64,000 nucleotides of DNA from Limnohabitans sp. Rim8 (lineage in GTDB: Bacteria > Pseudomonadota > Gammaproteobacteria > Burkholderiales > Burkholderiaceae_C), in contig CAMDKK010000009.1 of NCBI GenBank assembly GCA_945901045.1, positions 1 through 64,000 of the forward strand, written 5' to 3'. A model generated the notes under the pieces. It searched no databases and had not been told where the DNA came from. It worked only from the letters and a program-made list of their open reading frames with translations. The position numbers and the translations under genes are program-made. Below, piece by piece: positions 39,901-48,490 of this stretch (the stretch's first letter is position 1; every line of letters starts with the position of its first letter).

Positions 39901-41235
39901 TCAAGCGTGACGACGGATGCTGTCGGCCAGGGTCCCGACGATTTGATCAATCTGTGACTTGTCGACGGTGAAGGCCGGACAAATGACCAAGTTATCTCCG
40001 GCGGCACGCACCAGCACACCCTTGTGATAACAGTCTAGGAAAATATCAAAGGCGCGCTTGCCGGGCGCACCGGCCATGGGCGCCAGTTCCACCGCACCGG
40101 CCAAACCCAAAGTGCGAATGCCGATCACGTTGGGCAAGCCCTTGAACGCTGCATGCATGGCATCGCCCAGCACCGGACCCATGGCAGCGGCCCGCGCAAA
40201 AAGGTCTTCTTCTTTGAAAAGGTTCAAGGTGGCAATCGCCGCTGCGCATGCGACGGGGTGGCCCGAATAGGTGTAGCCATGAAAAAACTCGATCACATGT
40301 TCGGGTGAGCCCGCATTCATCATGGCGTTGTAAATATGGTCGCGGCAGATCACGCCGCCCAAAGGAATCACGCCGTTCGTCACTCCTTTGGCAAAGTTCA
40401 GCATGTCGGGCACCACGCCGTAATAGTCGGCACCAAAGTTCGTGCCCATGCGGCCAAAGCCGGTGATCACTTCGTCAAAAATCAACAAAATGCCGTGCTT
40501 GTCGCAAATCTCGCGCAAGCGTTTCAAGTACCCCTTGGGCGGCAAGTACCATCCGGCCGAACCGGCGACAGGCTCGACCATGATCGCCGCCACGTTGCTG
40601 GGGTCGTGCAAGGCCAGAATGCGGGTCTCCAGCTCGACCAACGGGTCTTCTTGCCAAACCGGCTCCTGGTTATGGATGTAGGCGTTGTGCACCGGATCGT
40701 GAATGAAACGCATGTGGTCCACACGCGGGAGCAATTGCGCGCCATACACCTTGCGGTTGGCAGGCAGACCGCCCACGCTCATACCGCCAAAGTTCACCCC
40801 GTGATAGCCTTTTTCACGGCCAATAAAAATGTTGCGATGGCCCTCGCCCCGGGCGCGGTGGTAAGCCAGCGCCACCTTCAGCGCGGTGTCGGCGGCTTCC
40901 GAGCCGGAGCTGCAAAACAAAACTTTGTTCAAATCCCCCGGCGCCAACTCGGCGATCATGTGCGCTGCCTCAAAAGCTTTGTCGTTGCTGACTGAAAACG
41001 CGGTGGCGTAGTCCAATGTGTCCAACTGCTTTTTGATGGCTTCGTTGATGGGTTTGCGGTTGTGACCGGCCGTGACACACCACAGGCTGGAAATGCCGTC
41101 CAGGATTTTTTGTTCGTCATGCGTGGTGAAGTGCAAGCCGTCAGCGGCCACAACCACGCGAGGATCGGTGCGAAAGTGCCGGTTCGGTGTGAACGGCAAC
41201 CATTGATGGTCCATGTTGAAGTGGTGTGCGCTCAT
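39901..41235 (-). CDS. class III aminotransferase, omega-amino acid:pyruvate type
   Basis: A 444-aa PLP enzyme. The Schiff-base Lys283 is in FAKGVTNG, the Asp254 ligand is in LIFDEVITGFGR, and the phosphate site is CSSGSEAADTALK. The start HQWLPFTPNRHF resembles beta-alanine/omega-amino acid:pyruvate transaminases. Amine substrate is uncertain. GGAG precedes the ATG. It is followed by the AbrB-type permease, which could move a related compound. Confidence 0.9.
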   Translation of the reverse strand: MSAHHFNMDHQWLPFTPNRHFRTDPRVVVAADGLHFTTHDEQKILDGISSLWCVTAGHNRKPINEAIKKQLDTLDYATAFSVSNDKAFEAAHMIAELAPGDLNKVLFCSSGSEAADTALKVALAYHRARGEGHRNIFIGREKGYHGVNFGGMSVGGLPANRKVYGAQLLPRVDHMRFIHDPVHNAYIHNQEPVWQEDPLVELETRILALHDPSNVAAIMVEPVAGSAGWYLPPKGYLKRLREICDKHGILLIFDEVITGFGRMGTNFGADYYGVVPDMLNFAKGVTNGVIPLGGVICRDHIYNAMMNAGSPEHVIEFFHGYTYSGHPVACAAAIATLNLFKEEDLFARAAAMGPVLGDAMHAAFKGLPNVIGIRTLGLAGAVELAPMAGAPGKRAFDIFLDCYHKGVLVRAAGDNLVICPAFTVDKSQIDQIVGTLADSIRRHA

Positions 41236-41420
41236 AGGTGCTTCTCCTGCCGAAGTTTCAATTGCGTATGCGGTACAACTTTCAGTGTAAGTCCTTGGCT
41301 GTCCTGGGGCAAATGCCGACCCACCGCCGGGGTCGCATGACTGACAGCACGTCCCCTAGAATCCAAATGAATTCACTTCATGCCGCCCAGCTGCGCTCGC
41401 CCCTGCGACAATCTGCCTCC

Positions 41421-42269
41421 ATGATCAACGCCTATATCCTGACCCTTTCCTGCCCGGACCGCACCGGCATCGTGCACGCTGTTTCCGGTTTTTTGCTGGA
41501 GCGAGGTGGCAACATCCAAGAGGCTGCCCAGTACAGCGACCACGACACCGGTCTGTTCTTCATGCGGGTGCAGTTTGCCTGTGACCAAGTCAGTCAGGAC
41601 GACCTGCGCAGCCAACTCACCGGCTTTTCGGAGTCCTTCCAAATTTCTTGGCATTTACATGCCACCACCCAACCCATGCGCACCGTGATCATGGTCAGCA
41701 AGGAAGGCCATTGTCTGAATGATTTGCTGTTCCGCTGGAAGAGCGGCCTCTTGCCTTTGGACATCCGTGCCATTGTGAGCAACCACCGTGATTTTTACCA
41801 ACTCGCGGCCAGTTACAACGTACCGTTTCACCACATTTCAGTAACCGCCGCGACCAAAGCGCAGGCCGAGGCCAAACAATACGAGATCATCCAATCAGAA
41901 GGCGCTGAACTGGTCGTGCTGGCACGCTACATGCAAATTTTGAGCGACGATCTGTGCCGCAAACTGGCGGGTCGGGCCATCAACATCCACCACTCATTCT
42001 TGCCCAGTTTCAAGGGGGCAAAACCTTATCACCAGGCCCACGAACGGGGCGTTAAATTGATCGGTGCTACCGCCCATTACGTAACGGCCGACCTGGACGA
42101 GGGGCCCATCATTGAACAAGATGTGGCGCGCGTGGACCACAGCAAAACAGTCGACGACTTGACCACCCAAGGCCGCGACACCGAAAGCCAGGTGCTGGCC
42201 CGCGCCGTCAAATGGCATGGTGAGCACCGCGTACTGATCAACGGACACAAGACAGTTATTTTCAAATAA
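41421..42269 (+). CDS. purU: formyltetrahydrofolate deformylase
   Basis: PurU hydrolyses 10-formyl-THF to formate and THF. The N-terminal ACT-like domain (AYILTLSCPDRTGIVHAVSGF) is followed by a formyl-transferase domain with INIHHSFLPSFKGAKPYHQA and ATAHYVTADLDEGPII, which hold the catalytic Asn/His/Asp set. The start at ATG 41421 gives 282 aa, the family length. Confidence 0.95.
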   Translation: MINAYILTLSCPDRTGIVHAVSGFLLERGGNIQEAAQYSDHDTGLFFMRVQFACDQVSQDDLRSQLTGFSESFQISWHLHATTQPMRTVIMVSKEGHCLNDLLFRWKSGLLPLDIRAIVSNHRDFYQLAASYNVPFHHISVTAATKAQAEAKQYEIIQSEGAELVVLARYMQILSDDLCRKLAGRAINIHHSFLPSFKGAKPYHQAHERGVKLIGATAHYVTADLDEGPIIEQDVARVDHSKTVDDLTTQGRDTESQVLARAVKWHGEHRVLINGHKTVIFK

Positions 42270-42277
42270 AATGCTCC

Positions 42278-42370
42278 ATGGGCACCAAGCTGTTTGGCCG
42301 GGCTGACTTTTCGCTCACCACGGAAGGCAACGTCTACCTGGCGCATGGGCGTGAGGGCTTGGCTTCGTAA
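42278..42370 (+). other. 30-codon open frame of unknown status
   Basis: ATG at 42278 opens a short frame ending LAHGREGLAS-stop, directly behind purU. It contains KLFGRADFSLTTEGNVY, which looks protein-like but I do not recognise it. There is no strong ribosome-binding site. It could be a remnant or chance. The rest of 42270-42479 shows only a possible promoter (TTGACA near 42434). Confidence 0.25.
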
Positions 42371-42479
42371 AAAAAATTCTCGGCACCCGCTTTTTCACCG
42401 CACATCGGCGCGAATGCACGTACAGTCTTTTTTTGACAACGCTATTCCGTCATGGCCCTTTTGACAAGGCGAACCTCCT

Positions 42480-43997
42480 ATGAACGCAATGACCACTCCA
42501 GAATTGAACCCACCCGCCTCAAGTTCAGTTACAGACCGTGCGGGCCTGCAAAAAAAGGTGGTTCAAGCCTTGCGTCAGGTCTTACCCGAACACGCGATCT
42601 TATTCACCCCCGAAGACACCACGCCTTATGAGTGCGATGGCCTGACGGCCTACCGCGAACGTCCTTTGGTGGTGGCCTTGCCAGAAACCACCGCACAAGT
42701 TCAAGCCGTGCTGCAAACTTGCAATCGCTTAGCCGTGCCCGTGGTCGCAAGGGGCGCAGGCACGGGCTTGTCCGGAGGTGCCATGCCCCACAAAATGGGC
42801 GTGACCCTGTCCATGGCCAAGTTCAACCATATTTTGAAAATGGACCCCATCAGTCGCACGGCGGTGGTGCAATGCGGCGTGCGCAATCTCGCGATCTCAG
42901 AAGCGGCTGCCCAGCATGGCCTGTATTACGCGCCCGATCCCTCCAGCCAAATCGCTTGCACCATCGGTGGCAACGTGGCCGAAAATTCGGGTGGTGTGCA
43001 TTGCCTGAAATACGGCCTGACCGGGCAAAACGTGCTCAAAGTCAAAGGCTTCACCATTGAAGGTGATGCCATCGAGTTCGGCAGCGAAGCGCTCGACGCC
43101 CCCGGCTACGACTTGCTGGCGGTGCTGGTCGGCAGCGAAGGCATGCTGGCGGTGACCACCGAAGTCACCGTCAAACTGGTGCCCAAACCGCAACTTGCGC
43201 GCTGCATCATGGCCAGCTTTGACGACGTGCGCAAAGCCGGTGAGGCTGTGGCCGCCGTGATCGCGGCGGGCATCATTCCGGCCGGGTTGGAAATGATGGA
43301 CGGCCCGATGACCGCCGCCGTAGAAGACTATGTCCACGCCGACTACGACCTGAGCGCCGCCGCCATTCTGTTGTGCGAGAGCGATGGCACACCCGAAGAA
43401 GTTGAAGAAGAGATTGGCCGCATGAGCGAGGTCTTGCGCAATTGCGGCGCGAGCGCCATCACGGTGAGCCGTGACGAAGCTCAGCGCCTGAAATTTTGGA
43501 GTGGTCGCAAAAACGCCTTTCCTGCGTCAGGCCGTATCAGTCCTGACTACATGTGCATGGACTCGACCATTCCGCGCAAGCGCTTGGCCGACATTTTGGA
43601 AGCCATTTCAGCAATGGAAGAGAAATACGCGCTGCGCTGCCTGAATGTGTTCCACGCCGGCGATGGCAACCTGCACCCACTGATCTTGTTCGATTCGAAT
43701 GATGCCGACCAACTGCGACGCTGCGAGTTGTTTGGCGCTGAGATACTAGAAACCAGCGTCGCCATGGGCGGCACGGTGACGGGTGAACATGGCGTAGGCA
43801 TCGAGAAAGTCAACAGCATGTGCGTGCAGTTTTCGGCTGAAGAGAACGAGCAGATGTTCAGCATCAAACGCGCTTTTGACCCGCTCGGTTTACTCAACCC
43901 CGGCAAGGTGATCCCCACACTGAACCGCTGCGCCGAATACGGCAAGATGCTGGTGCGGGCCGGGACGATCAAACATCCGGAGTTGGAGCGGTTTTAG
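42480..43997 (+). CDS. glcD: FAD-linked oxidase, glycolate oxidase subunit GlcD type
   Basis: A 505-aa FAD_binding_4 oxidase. The PP-loop GAGTGLSGGAMP and the segment IGGNVAENSGGVHCLKYG bind FAD. The C-terminal cap includes NVFHAGDGNLHPLI and GEHGVGIEK. This fits GlcD, which oxidises glycolate or D-lactate with GlcE and GlcF. Those partners are not adjacent; a 720-bp gene-free stretch follows. The protein could be a D-lactate dehydrogenase or a solo paralogue. Confidence 0.87.
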   Translation: MNAMTTPELNPPASSSVTDRAGLQKKVVQALRQVLPEHAILFTPEDTTPYECDGLTAYRERPLVVALPETTAQVQAVLQTCNRLAVPVVARGAGTGLSGGAMPHKMGVTLSMAKFNHILKMDPISRTAVVQCGVRNLAISEAAAQHGLYYAPDPSSQIACTIGGNVAENSGGVHCLKYGLTGQNVLKVKGFTIEGDAIEFGSEALDAPGYDLLAVLVGSEGMLAVTTEVTVKLVPKPQLARCIMASFDDVRKAGEAVAAVIAAGIIPAGLEMMDGPMTAAVEDYVHADYDLSAAAILLCESDGTPEEVEEEIGRMSEVLRNCGASAITVSRDEAQRLKFWSGRKNAFPASGRISPDYMCMDSTIPRKRLADILEAISAMEEKYALRCLNVFHAGDGNLHPLILFDSNDADQLRRCELFGAEILETSVAMGGTVTGEHGVGIEKVNSMCVQFSAEENEQMFSIKRAFDPLGLLNPGKVIPTLNRCAEYGKMLVRAGTIKHPELERF

Positions 43998-44364
43998 GGT
44001 TCCGCAATGCCGACCCGGCTTATAGACTTGTGTTGGACCGAAAAAATGATGTTCATTACGGGTCGTCCGACCGCAGGCCTATGGCATCGCCACTGCCAGA
44101 ACCCCGATTTCAAAACCCAGGTCATGGTTGTCAATTATTACGCCTAGCGCGATCGTCTGGCATCAGCCTCTGCCTGTCTGTGCCGACTTGTTCAGACCGC
44201 GTTTCGCCACGTCGCAATCGTGTTCCAGTTTGCAAATTGAGAAAATTCATTGCCGCACCGATTTTCCATGTGCAGGCAATTGACCGTCCCAAGTCCCCAA
44301 ATGCCTTGGGACGTTTTCTGCCAAGAGCTGCCCCGCACACAGGAAAGCGCCGCACAGCGTCAGC
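43998..44364. other. gene-free stretch after glcD
   Basis: No family-like protein was found on either strand. A 33-codon frame from 44046 (MMFITGRPTAGLWHRH...) is not recognised. The stretch ends in the hexanucleotide array. From 44485 to 44657 the sequence is AT-rich with no gene. Confidence 0.6.
44285..44317 (+). terminator. possible intrinsic terminator
   Basis: A perfect 9-bp stem CGTCCCAAG/CTTGGGACG with an 11-nt loop is followed by TTTT. It could end transcription from glcD before the tandem array. Confidence 0.55.
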
Positions 44365-44484
44365 GCTTGCGCTTGCGCTTGCGCTTGCGCTTGCACTTGC
44401 ACTTGCACTTGCACTTGCACTTGCACTTGCACTTGCACTTGCACTTGCACTTGCACTTGCGCTTGCGCTTGCACTTGCACTTGC
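44365..44484. repeat. 20-copy hexanucleotide tandem repeat (RCTTGC)
   Basis: 120 bp of uninterrupted hexamers: five GCTTGC, eleven ACTTGC, two GCTTGC and two ACTTGC, then a final GCAAGG. Because 6 is a multiple of 3, all frames stay open and give artificial Leu-Ala, Leu-His and Gln-Val dipeptide repeats. It lies between glcD and the MarR gene. Confidence 0.97.
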
Positions 44485-44657
44485 GCAAGGAAATGCTGCG
44501 CCACAAGAGGCAAGAGGTAGATAGCCATTTAGTATTTAATTTATTAACACATAAATAAAAAACAAGCTGTTTTTTGAGTTTTAGAAAAATTCAGCAAGGT
44601 GAGCACCCCACAAACAGACGGCAAGCATCCGGCATAGCCATTTCGGCCCAAATCAAT

Positions 44658-44679
44658 TTTGGTTGCGCGCGCAACCAAA
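44658..44679. promoter_or_regulatory. 22-bp perfect palindrome, candidate MarR operator
   Basis: The arm TTTGGTTGCGC is followed at once by its exact reverse complement GCGCAACCAAA. It ends 38 bp before the MarR gene start, where its promoter is expected. Length and place fit a MarR dimer site. Confidence 0.7.
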
Positions 44680-44717
44680 TTAACTGACAATGCGCAGATC
44701 CCATTACAGCTATTGGC

Positions 44718-45167
44718 ATGACGCAAAGCAAAGAATCCAGTGTTGCTCCCCTGGAGAGAACCCTCACTTACCGACTGCATCGCTTGCACAAATTAACCGA
44801 TGCGGACAGTCAGCAGGCCTATCCCGCGCAGACGGGCCTGTCGCTCAGCGACGGTCGGTGTCTGGCCAGCATCGGTAATTTTGAGCCGCTGTCGGTGAAA
44901 GATTTAGCGCAGCGTGCCAACCTGAACAAAAGCCAGGCCAGTCGCGCCGCGCAATCTTTGGTTGCGCAAGGCTTGGTGCTGAAAGATGACCACCCTGGCG
45001 ATGGGCGCGGTGTGGTGCTCAGCCTGACGGCGCAGGGCCGTGAAACTTTCAAACACACCATGACCTTGATCGAGCAGCGCAATGAGGCCATTTTTGGCTG
45101 CCTCACGCTACACGAACAGGCCCACCTGAGTCAGCTGTTTGACCGACTCATCGCGCACGCCGGCTAG
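44718..45167 (+). CDS. MarR-family transcriptional regulator
   Basis: A 149-aa winged-HTH repressor. The recognition region LSVKDLAQRANLNKSQASRAAQSL is followed by the wing KDDHPGDGRGVVLSLTAQGR, a typical MarR DxRxxxxxLT pattern with GDGRGVVLSLT. It precedes the monooxygenase gene by 24 bp and very likely regulates it and itself, through the palindrome at 44658. The ligand is probably an aromatic acid. Confidence 0.92.
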   Translation: MTQSKESSVAPLERTLTYRLHRLHKLTDADSQQAYPAQTGLSLSDGRCLASIGNFEPLSVKDLAQRANLNKSQASRAAQSLVAQGLVLKDDHPGDGRGVVLSLTAQGRETFKHTMTLIEQRNEAIFGCLTLHEQAHLSQLFDRLIAHAG

Positions 45168-45191
45168 ACCCCCAGACAAACCAAGATTTCC

Positions 45192-46895
45192 ATGCACCAA
45201 CCCAGCACCCAAGCGCGCCCCTCCCTGTATTACCACTACCAGGTTTTTCAGCCTTGGCTGGCTTCTACGCATCCAGCACAAGAGCGCAAACAGGTGGTGA
45301 TTGTGGGTGCCGGCCCGGCCGGCATGGTCACGGCGCTGGAGTTGGCACGCCATGGCGTGGCCAGTGTGGTGCTGAGCGCCGAGTTGCAGTTGTCGCAAGG
45401 CAGTCGGGCCATCTGTTTCACCCGCAGATCGATGGAAATCTTGCAGCAGGTGGGTGTGGCCGAGCGCATGACCGAAGGGGGTCTGCCCTGGCGGTTTGGC
45501 AATTCCTACTACCGTGGCCAGCGCGTGTTCCGCATGGAGGCGCCACACGATGAGGACGATCGGTTTTTCCCGATCCTCAATGTGCAGCAGCAGTTCATGG
45601 AAGAGTACCTGCATGACGCCTGTGTGGCCAATCCGCTGATTGACTTCCGATGGGGCAACAAAGTCAACACTGTGGTGCAAAAAGTTGGCTATGCCGAGGT
45701 AGAAGTCGACACCCCCGAAGGCACCTACACGCTGGAGGCAGACTGGCTGATCGCGGCTGACGGGGGCCGCTCTGGCATCCGCACGGCCATGAATTTGCCT
45801 ATGGAAGGGGCATCCTACGAAGGCTTTTTTGTCATTGCCGATATACGCATCGATTTGCCCTTTCCAACCGAGCGCCGCGCCTATTTTGACCCCGAATGGA
45901 ACCCCGGCAACACCATCTTGATGCACCGCGAACCGAAGGGCATCTGGCGTGTGGACTACCAGTTGCCCCCCGGCGAAACGCCCGAAGAGGCCCTGCGCCC
46001 CGAATCGCTTACAGCCCGCATCAACGCACAGTTGGCCATGATCGGCCATGCGGGCCTGCCTTGGGAGATGGACTGGTCTTCGGTCTACTCGGCCCGCACA
46101 TTGACGCTGTCCGACTTTGTGCACGGCAGTGTCATCTTCACCGGCGACGCGGCGCACCTCTTGCCCATCTTTGGCGTGCGTGGGGCCAACACGGCTTTTC
46201 AGGATGCGCAGTCGCTGGGCTGGCACCTGGCCTATGTGGTCAAAGGCCTGGCTGGTCAGGCACTGCTGCGCAACCACAGCACCGAACGCGTGGGTGCGGC
46301 CCGCGAGATCATCGAAGAAGCCGGCAAGAGTACCCGCTTTATGGCGCCGCCCAGCCCGGGCTTTCGACTGTTGCGCGATGCGGTTTTGTCGCTCTCACTG
46401 ACCCAAGATTTCGTGCGCCCCCTGTACCACTGGCGCACCTCAAGGCCGCATGAATACACCCACTCGGTGCTCAACAGCACGGGCGACGACAATGCTTTGT
46501 TCAAGGCCGGCCCTGCCAACGGCGCGCCACCGCAGAACGTGCGACTGGGCGTGAACGGTGGCGAAGGAGAGTTCTTGCTCGACCACTTGGGCGGCGGCTT
46601 TGACTTGCTGTATTTCACCGATGCGCCCGCTTTGCCCGAAGCACTGCACAACGCCATCCAAACAGCCCACGAAAAAGGCATCCCTCTCAAGGTGATTGCC
46701 GTTGGCGCAGCCTGTGCTGTGACGGGTGCCGACAAAACACTGCCCGATACCGAAGGGCACCTGCGCCAGCGCTATGGCGTGCCCGCCAATGGCGCGGCTT
46801 ATTTGCTGCGTCCCGACCAACACATTTGCGCCCGCTGGCTGACGCTGGACGCCACAAGACTGCTCGCAGCCCTGCACACGGCCTTGCCGCAATAA
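45192..46895 (+). CDS. FAD-dependent aromatic hydroxylase (MhpA/PheA type)
   Basis: A 567-aa group A flavin monooxygenase. The ADP-binding fold VVIVGAGPAGMV is at residues 35-46. The substrate-side motif (W)LIAADGGRSGIR and the second FAD motif GDAAHLLPIFGVRGANTAFQDA are present. The C-terminal 150 residues form a thioredoxin-like cap as in phenol hydroxylases. Substrate is not set. In other bacteria this architecture with DUF2783 and FahA is linked to conversion of hydroxylated phenylacetate/benzoate-type compounds to homogentisate-like diols. Confidence 0.88.
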   Translation: MHQPSTQARPSLYYHYQVFQPWLASTHPAQERKQVVIVGAGPAGMVTALELARHGVASVVLSAELQLSQGSRAICFTRRSMEILQQVGVAERMTEGGLPWRFGNSYYRGQRVFRMEAPHDEDDRFFPILNVQQQFMEEYLHDACVANPLIDFRWGNKVNTVVQKVGYAEVEVDTPEGTYTLEADWLIAADGGRSGIRTAMNLPMEGASYEGFFVIADIRIDLPFPTERRAYFDPEWNPGNTILMHREPKGIWRVDYQLPPGETPEEALRPESLTARINAQLAMIGHAGLPWEMDWSSVYSARTLTLSDFVHGSVIFTGDAAHLLPIFGVRGANTAFQDAQSLGWHLAYVVKGLAGQALLRNHSTERVGAAREIIEEAGKSTRFMAPPSPGFRLLRDAVLSLSLTQDFVRPLYHWRTSRPHEYTHSVLNSTGDDNALFKAGPANGAPPQNVRLGVNGGEGEFLLDHLGGGFDLLYFTDAPALPEALHNAIQTAHEKGIPLKVIAVGAACAVTGADKTLPDTEGHLRQRYGVPANGAAYLLRPDQHICARWLTLDATRLLAALHTALPQ

Positions 46896-46905
46896 GGAAA
46901 ATGCA

Positions 46906-47097
46906 ATGCTTTCCCCCACTCTCAGCTTGACCGGTCTGGAAACCGTTTACGATGCTCTGGCCACCGCGATCGACCAAGTGGACGCGAGCCAGCGAGAATT
47001 GTTTCTGGTGAAACTCGCTTTGCTCAATGCGCACGCTTTGGCCGATGACCAGGTGTTCCAAACACACCTGGATGCCGCACGACAAGACCTTTCATGA
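46906..47097 (+). CDS. DUF2783 protein
   Basis: A 63-aa protein with LETVYDALATAIDQVDASQRELFLVKLALL, the DUF2783 pattern. Members are found almost only directly after this type of FAD monooxygenase, so a helper or regulatory subunit role is likely but untested. It lies 10 bp after the monooxygenase and 22 bp before fahA. Confidence 0.8.
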   Translation: MLSPTLSLTGLETVYDALATAIDQVDASQRELFLVKLALLNAHALADDQVFQTHLDAARQDLS

Positions 47098-47119
47098 CCT
47101 CTTAGAACACGACAACACC

Positions 47120-48445
47120 ATGACCCTGCTGAATGAAACCCACAACCCCGCGCTGCGCAGCTGGGTGAGCTCTGCCCACACAGCCGGGACAGACTTTCCG
47201 ATCCAGAACCTGCCCTTTGCGGCGTTTCGACGCCAAGGCGCCCGAGAATTTTTCCGCGGCGGCGTGGCCATTGGCGATCAGATTCTGGACTTGGCTGCGG
47301 TGGCCGCCAGCGGTGTGATCACCGGCGACGCCAGCACGGTGGTCCAAGCAGGCACACAAGACAAGCTCAATGCCCTGATGGCCATGGGCCCTTCTGCTTG
47401 GAGCGCCTTGCGCCTGGCCTTGTCCCGCGCATTGCGCGAAGGTGCACCCGAGCAAGCCGCCCTGCAAGCTTGCCTGGTCCCACAAGCCGAAGCCGAATAC
47501 GACGTGCCCGCCCGCATTGGTGACTACACCGACTTCTTCACATCCATTTACCACGCCACCAACACCGGCAAGCAGTTCCGCCCTGACAACCCCCTGCTGC
47601 CCAATTACAAATGGGTACCGATTGGTTACCACGGCCGCGCCTCCAGCATTGGCGTGTCGGGTCAGCAGTTTCGCCGTCCCGTCGGCCAGACCATGCCCCC
47701 AGGAACAACAGCACCTACACTGACCACGTGCAAGCGCCTGGACATGGAGCTGGAGCTGGGCATCTTTGTAGGCACCGGCAACGACCTGGGCGAAGCGGTG
47801 GACATCACCCAAGCCGAAGAACACGTGTTTGGCATTTGCCTGCTCAACGACTGGTCGGCCCGCGACATCCAGGGTTGGGAATACCAACCCCTGGGGCCCT
47901 TTCTGGCCAAAAACTTCGCCACCACCATCTCGCCCTGGATCGTGACGCTGGAGGCTTTGGCCCCCTACCGGGTCGCCTTCTCGCGCCCAGCCGAAGACCC
48001 ACAACCCTTGCCCTATCTGGACTCAGCGGCCAACCGGCAGGACGGCGCCTTTGACATCCAGTTGCAAGTGGGCATTCAAACACCCGCCATGCGAACCGCA
48101 GGCCTGGCTGACGCCAGCATCTGCCGCACCAGTTACCGCCACGCCTACTGGACCGTGGCGCAAATGCTCACCCACCATACGGTCACGGGTTGCAATTTGC
48201 AGCCCGGCGATTTGTTGGGCAGCGGCACTTTGTCAGGGCCGACGCTGGACCAGGCTGGCGCCTTGATCGAGCTGACCACCGGCGGCAAGAACCCGATTAC
48301 CTTGCCCAATGGCGAGCAACGCACTTGGCTGGAAGACGGCGACAGTGTGGTACTGCGCGGTTGGTGCGAACAAGCCGGTGCGGCACGCATTGGCTTTGGC
48401 GAGTGTGTGGGCACGGTGCTGCCTGCCCGTGAAATCAAGGCCTAA
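47120..48445 (+). CDS. fahA: fumarylacetoacetase
   Basis: FahA splits fumarylacetoacetate into fumarate and acetoacetate, the last step of homogentisate degradation. The 441-aa protein has the small N-terminal domain (FPIQNLPFAAFRR) and the catalytic domain with DYTDFFTSIYHATN, the Ca/Mg ligands in LDMELELGIFVGTGN and NDWSARDIQGWEYQPLGPF. The start at 47120 fits the family. No homogentisate dioxygenase or maleylacetoacetate isomerase gene is near; the GST at 34192 might be considered for the latter only as a guess. Confidence 0.95.
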   Translation: MTLLNETHNPALRSWVSSAHTAGTDFPIQNLPFAAFRRQGAREFFRGGVAIGDQILDLAAVAASGVITGDASTVVQAGTQDKLNALMAMGPSAWSALRLALSRALREGAPEQAALQACLVPQAEAEYDVPARIGDYTDFFTSIYHATNTGKQFRPDNPLLPNYKWVPIGYHGRASSIGVSGQQFRRPVGQTMPPGTTAPTLTTCKRLDMELELGIFVGTGNDLGEAVDITQAEEHVFGICLLNDWSARDIQGWEYQPLGPFLAKNFATTISPWIVTLEALAPYRVAFSRPAEDPQPLPYLDSAANRQDGAFDIQLQVGIQTPAMRTAGLADASICRTSYRHAYWTVAQMLTHHTVTGCNLQPGDLLGSGTLSGPTLDQAGALIELTTGGKNPITLPNGEQRTWLEDGDSVVLRGWCEQAGAARIGFGECVGTVLPAREIKA

Positions 48446-48446
48446 C

Positions 48447-48480
48447 GCCAACCAAGTCCTAAGGCCAACCAAGTCCTAAG
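48447..48480. repeat. 17-bp tandem duplication
   Basis: GCCAACCAAGTCCTAAG is repeated twice without spacer, followed by a partial third copy, in the 45-bp gap between fahA and the asparaginase gene. Confidence 0.9.
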
Positions 48481-48490
48481 GCCAAGCGGT

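Noticed and set aside
44030..44558. Open frames through the hexamer array giving Leu-Ala, Leu-His or Gln-Val repeats
   Set aside because: The hexamer keeps every frame open. None has a recognisable domain or a ribosome-binding site, so they are probably artefacts of the array.
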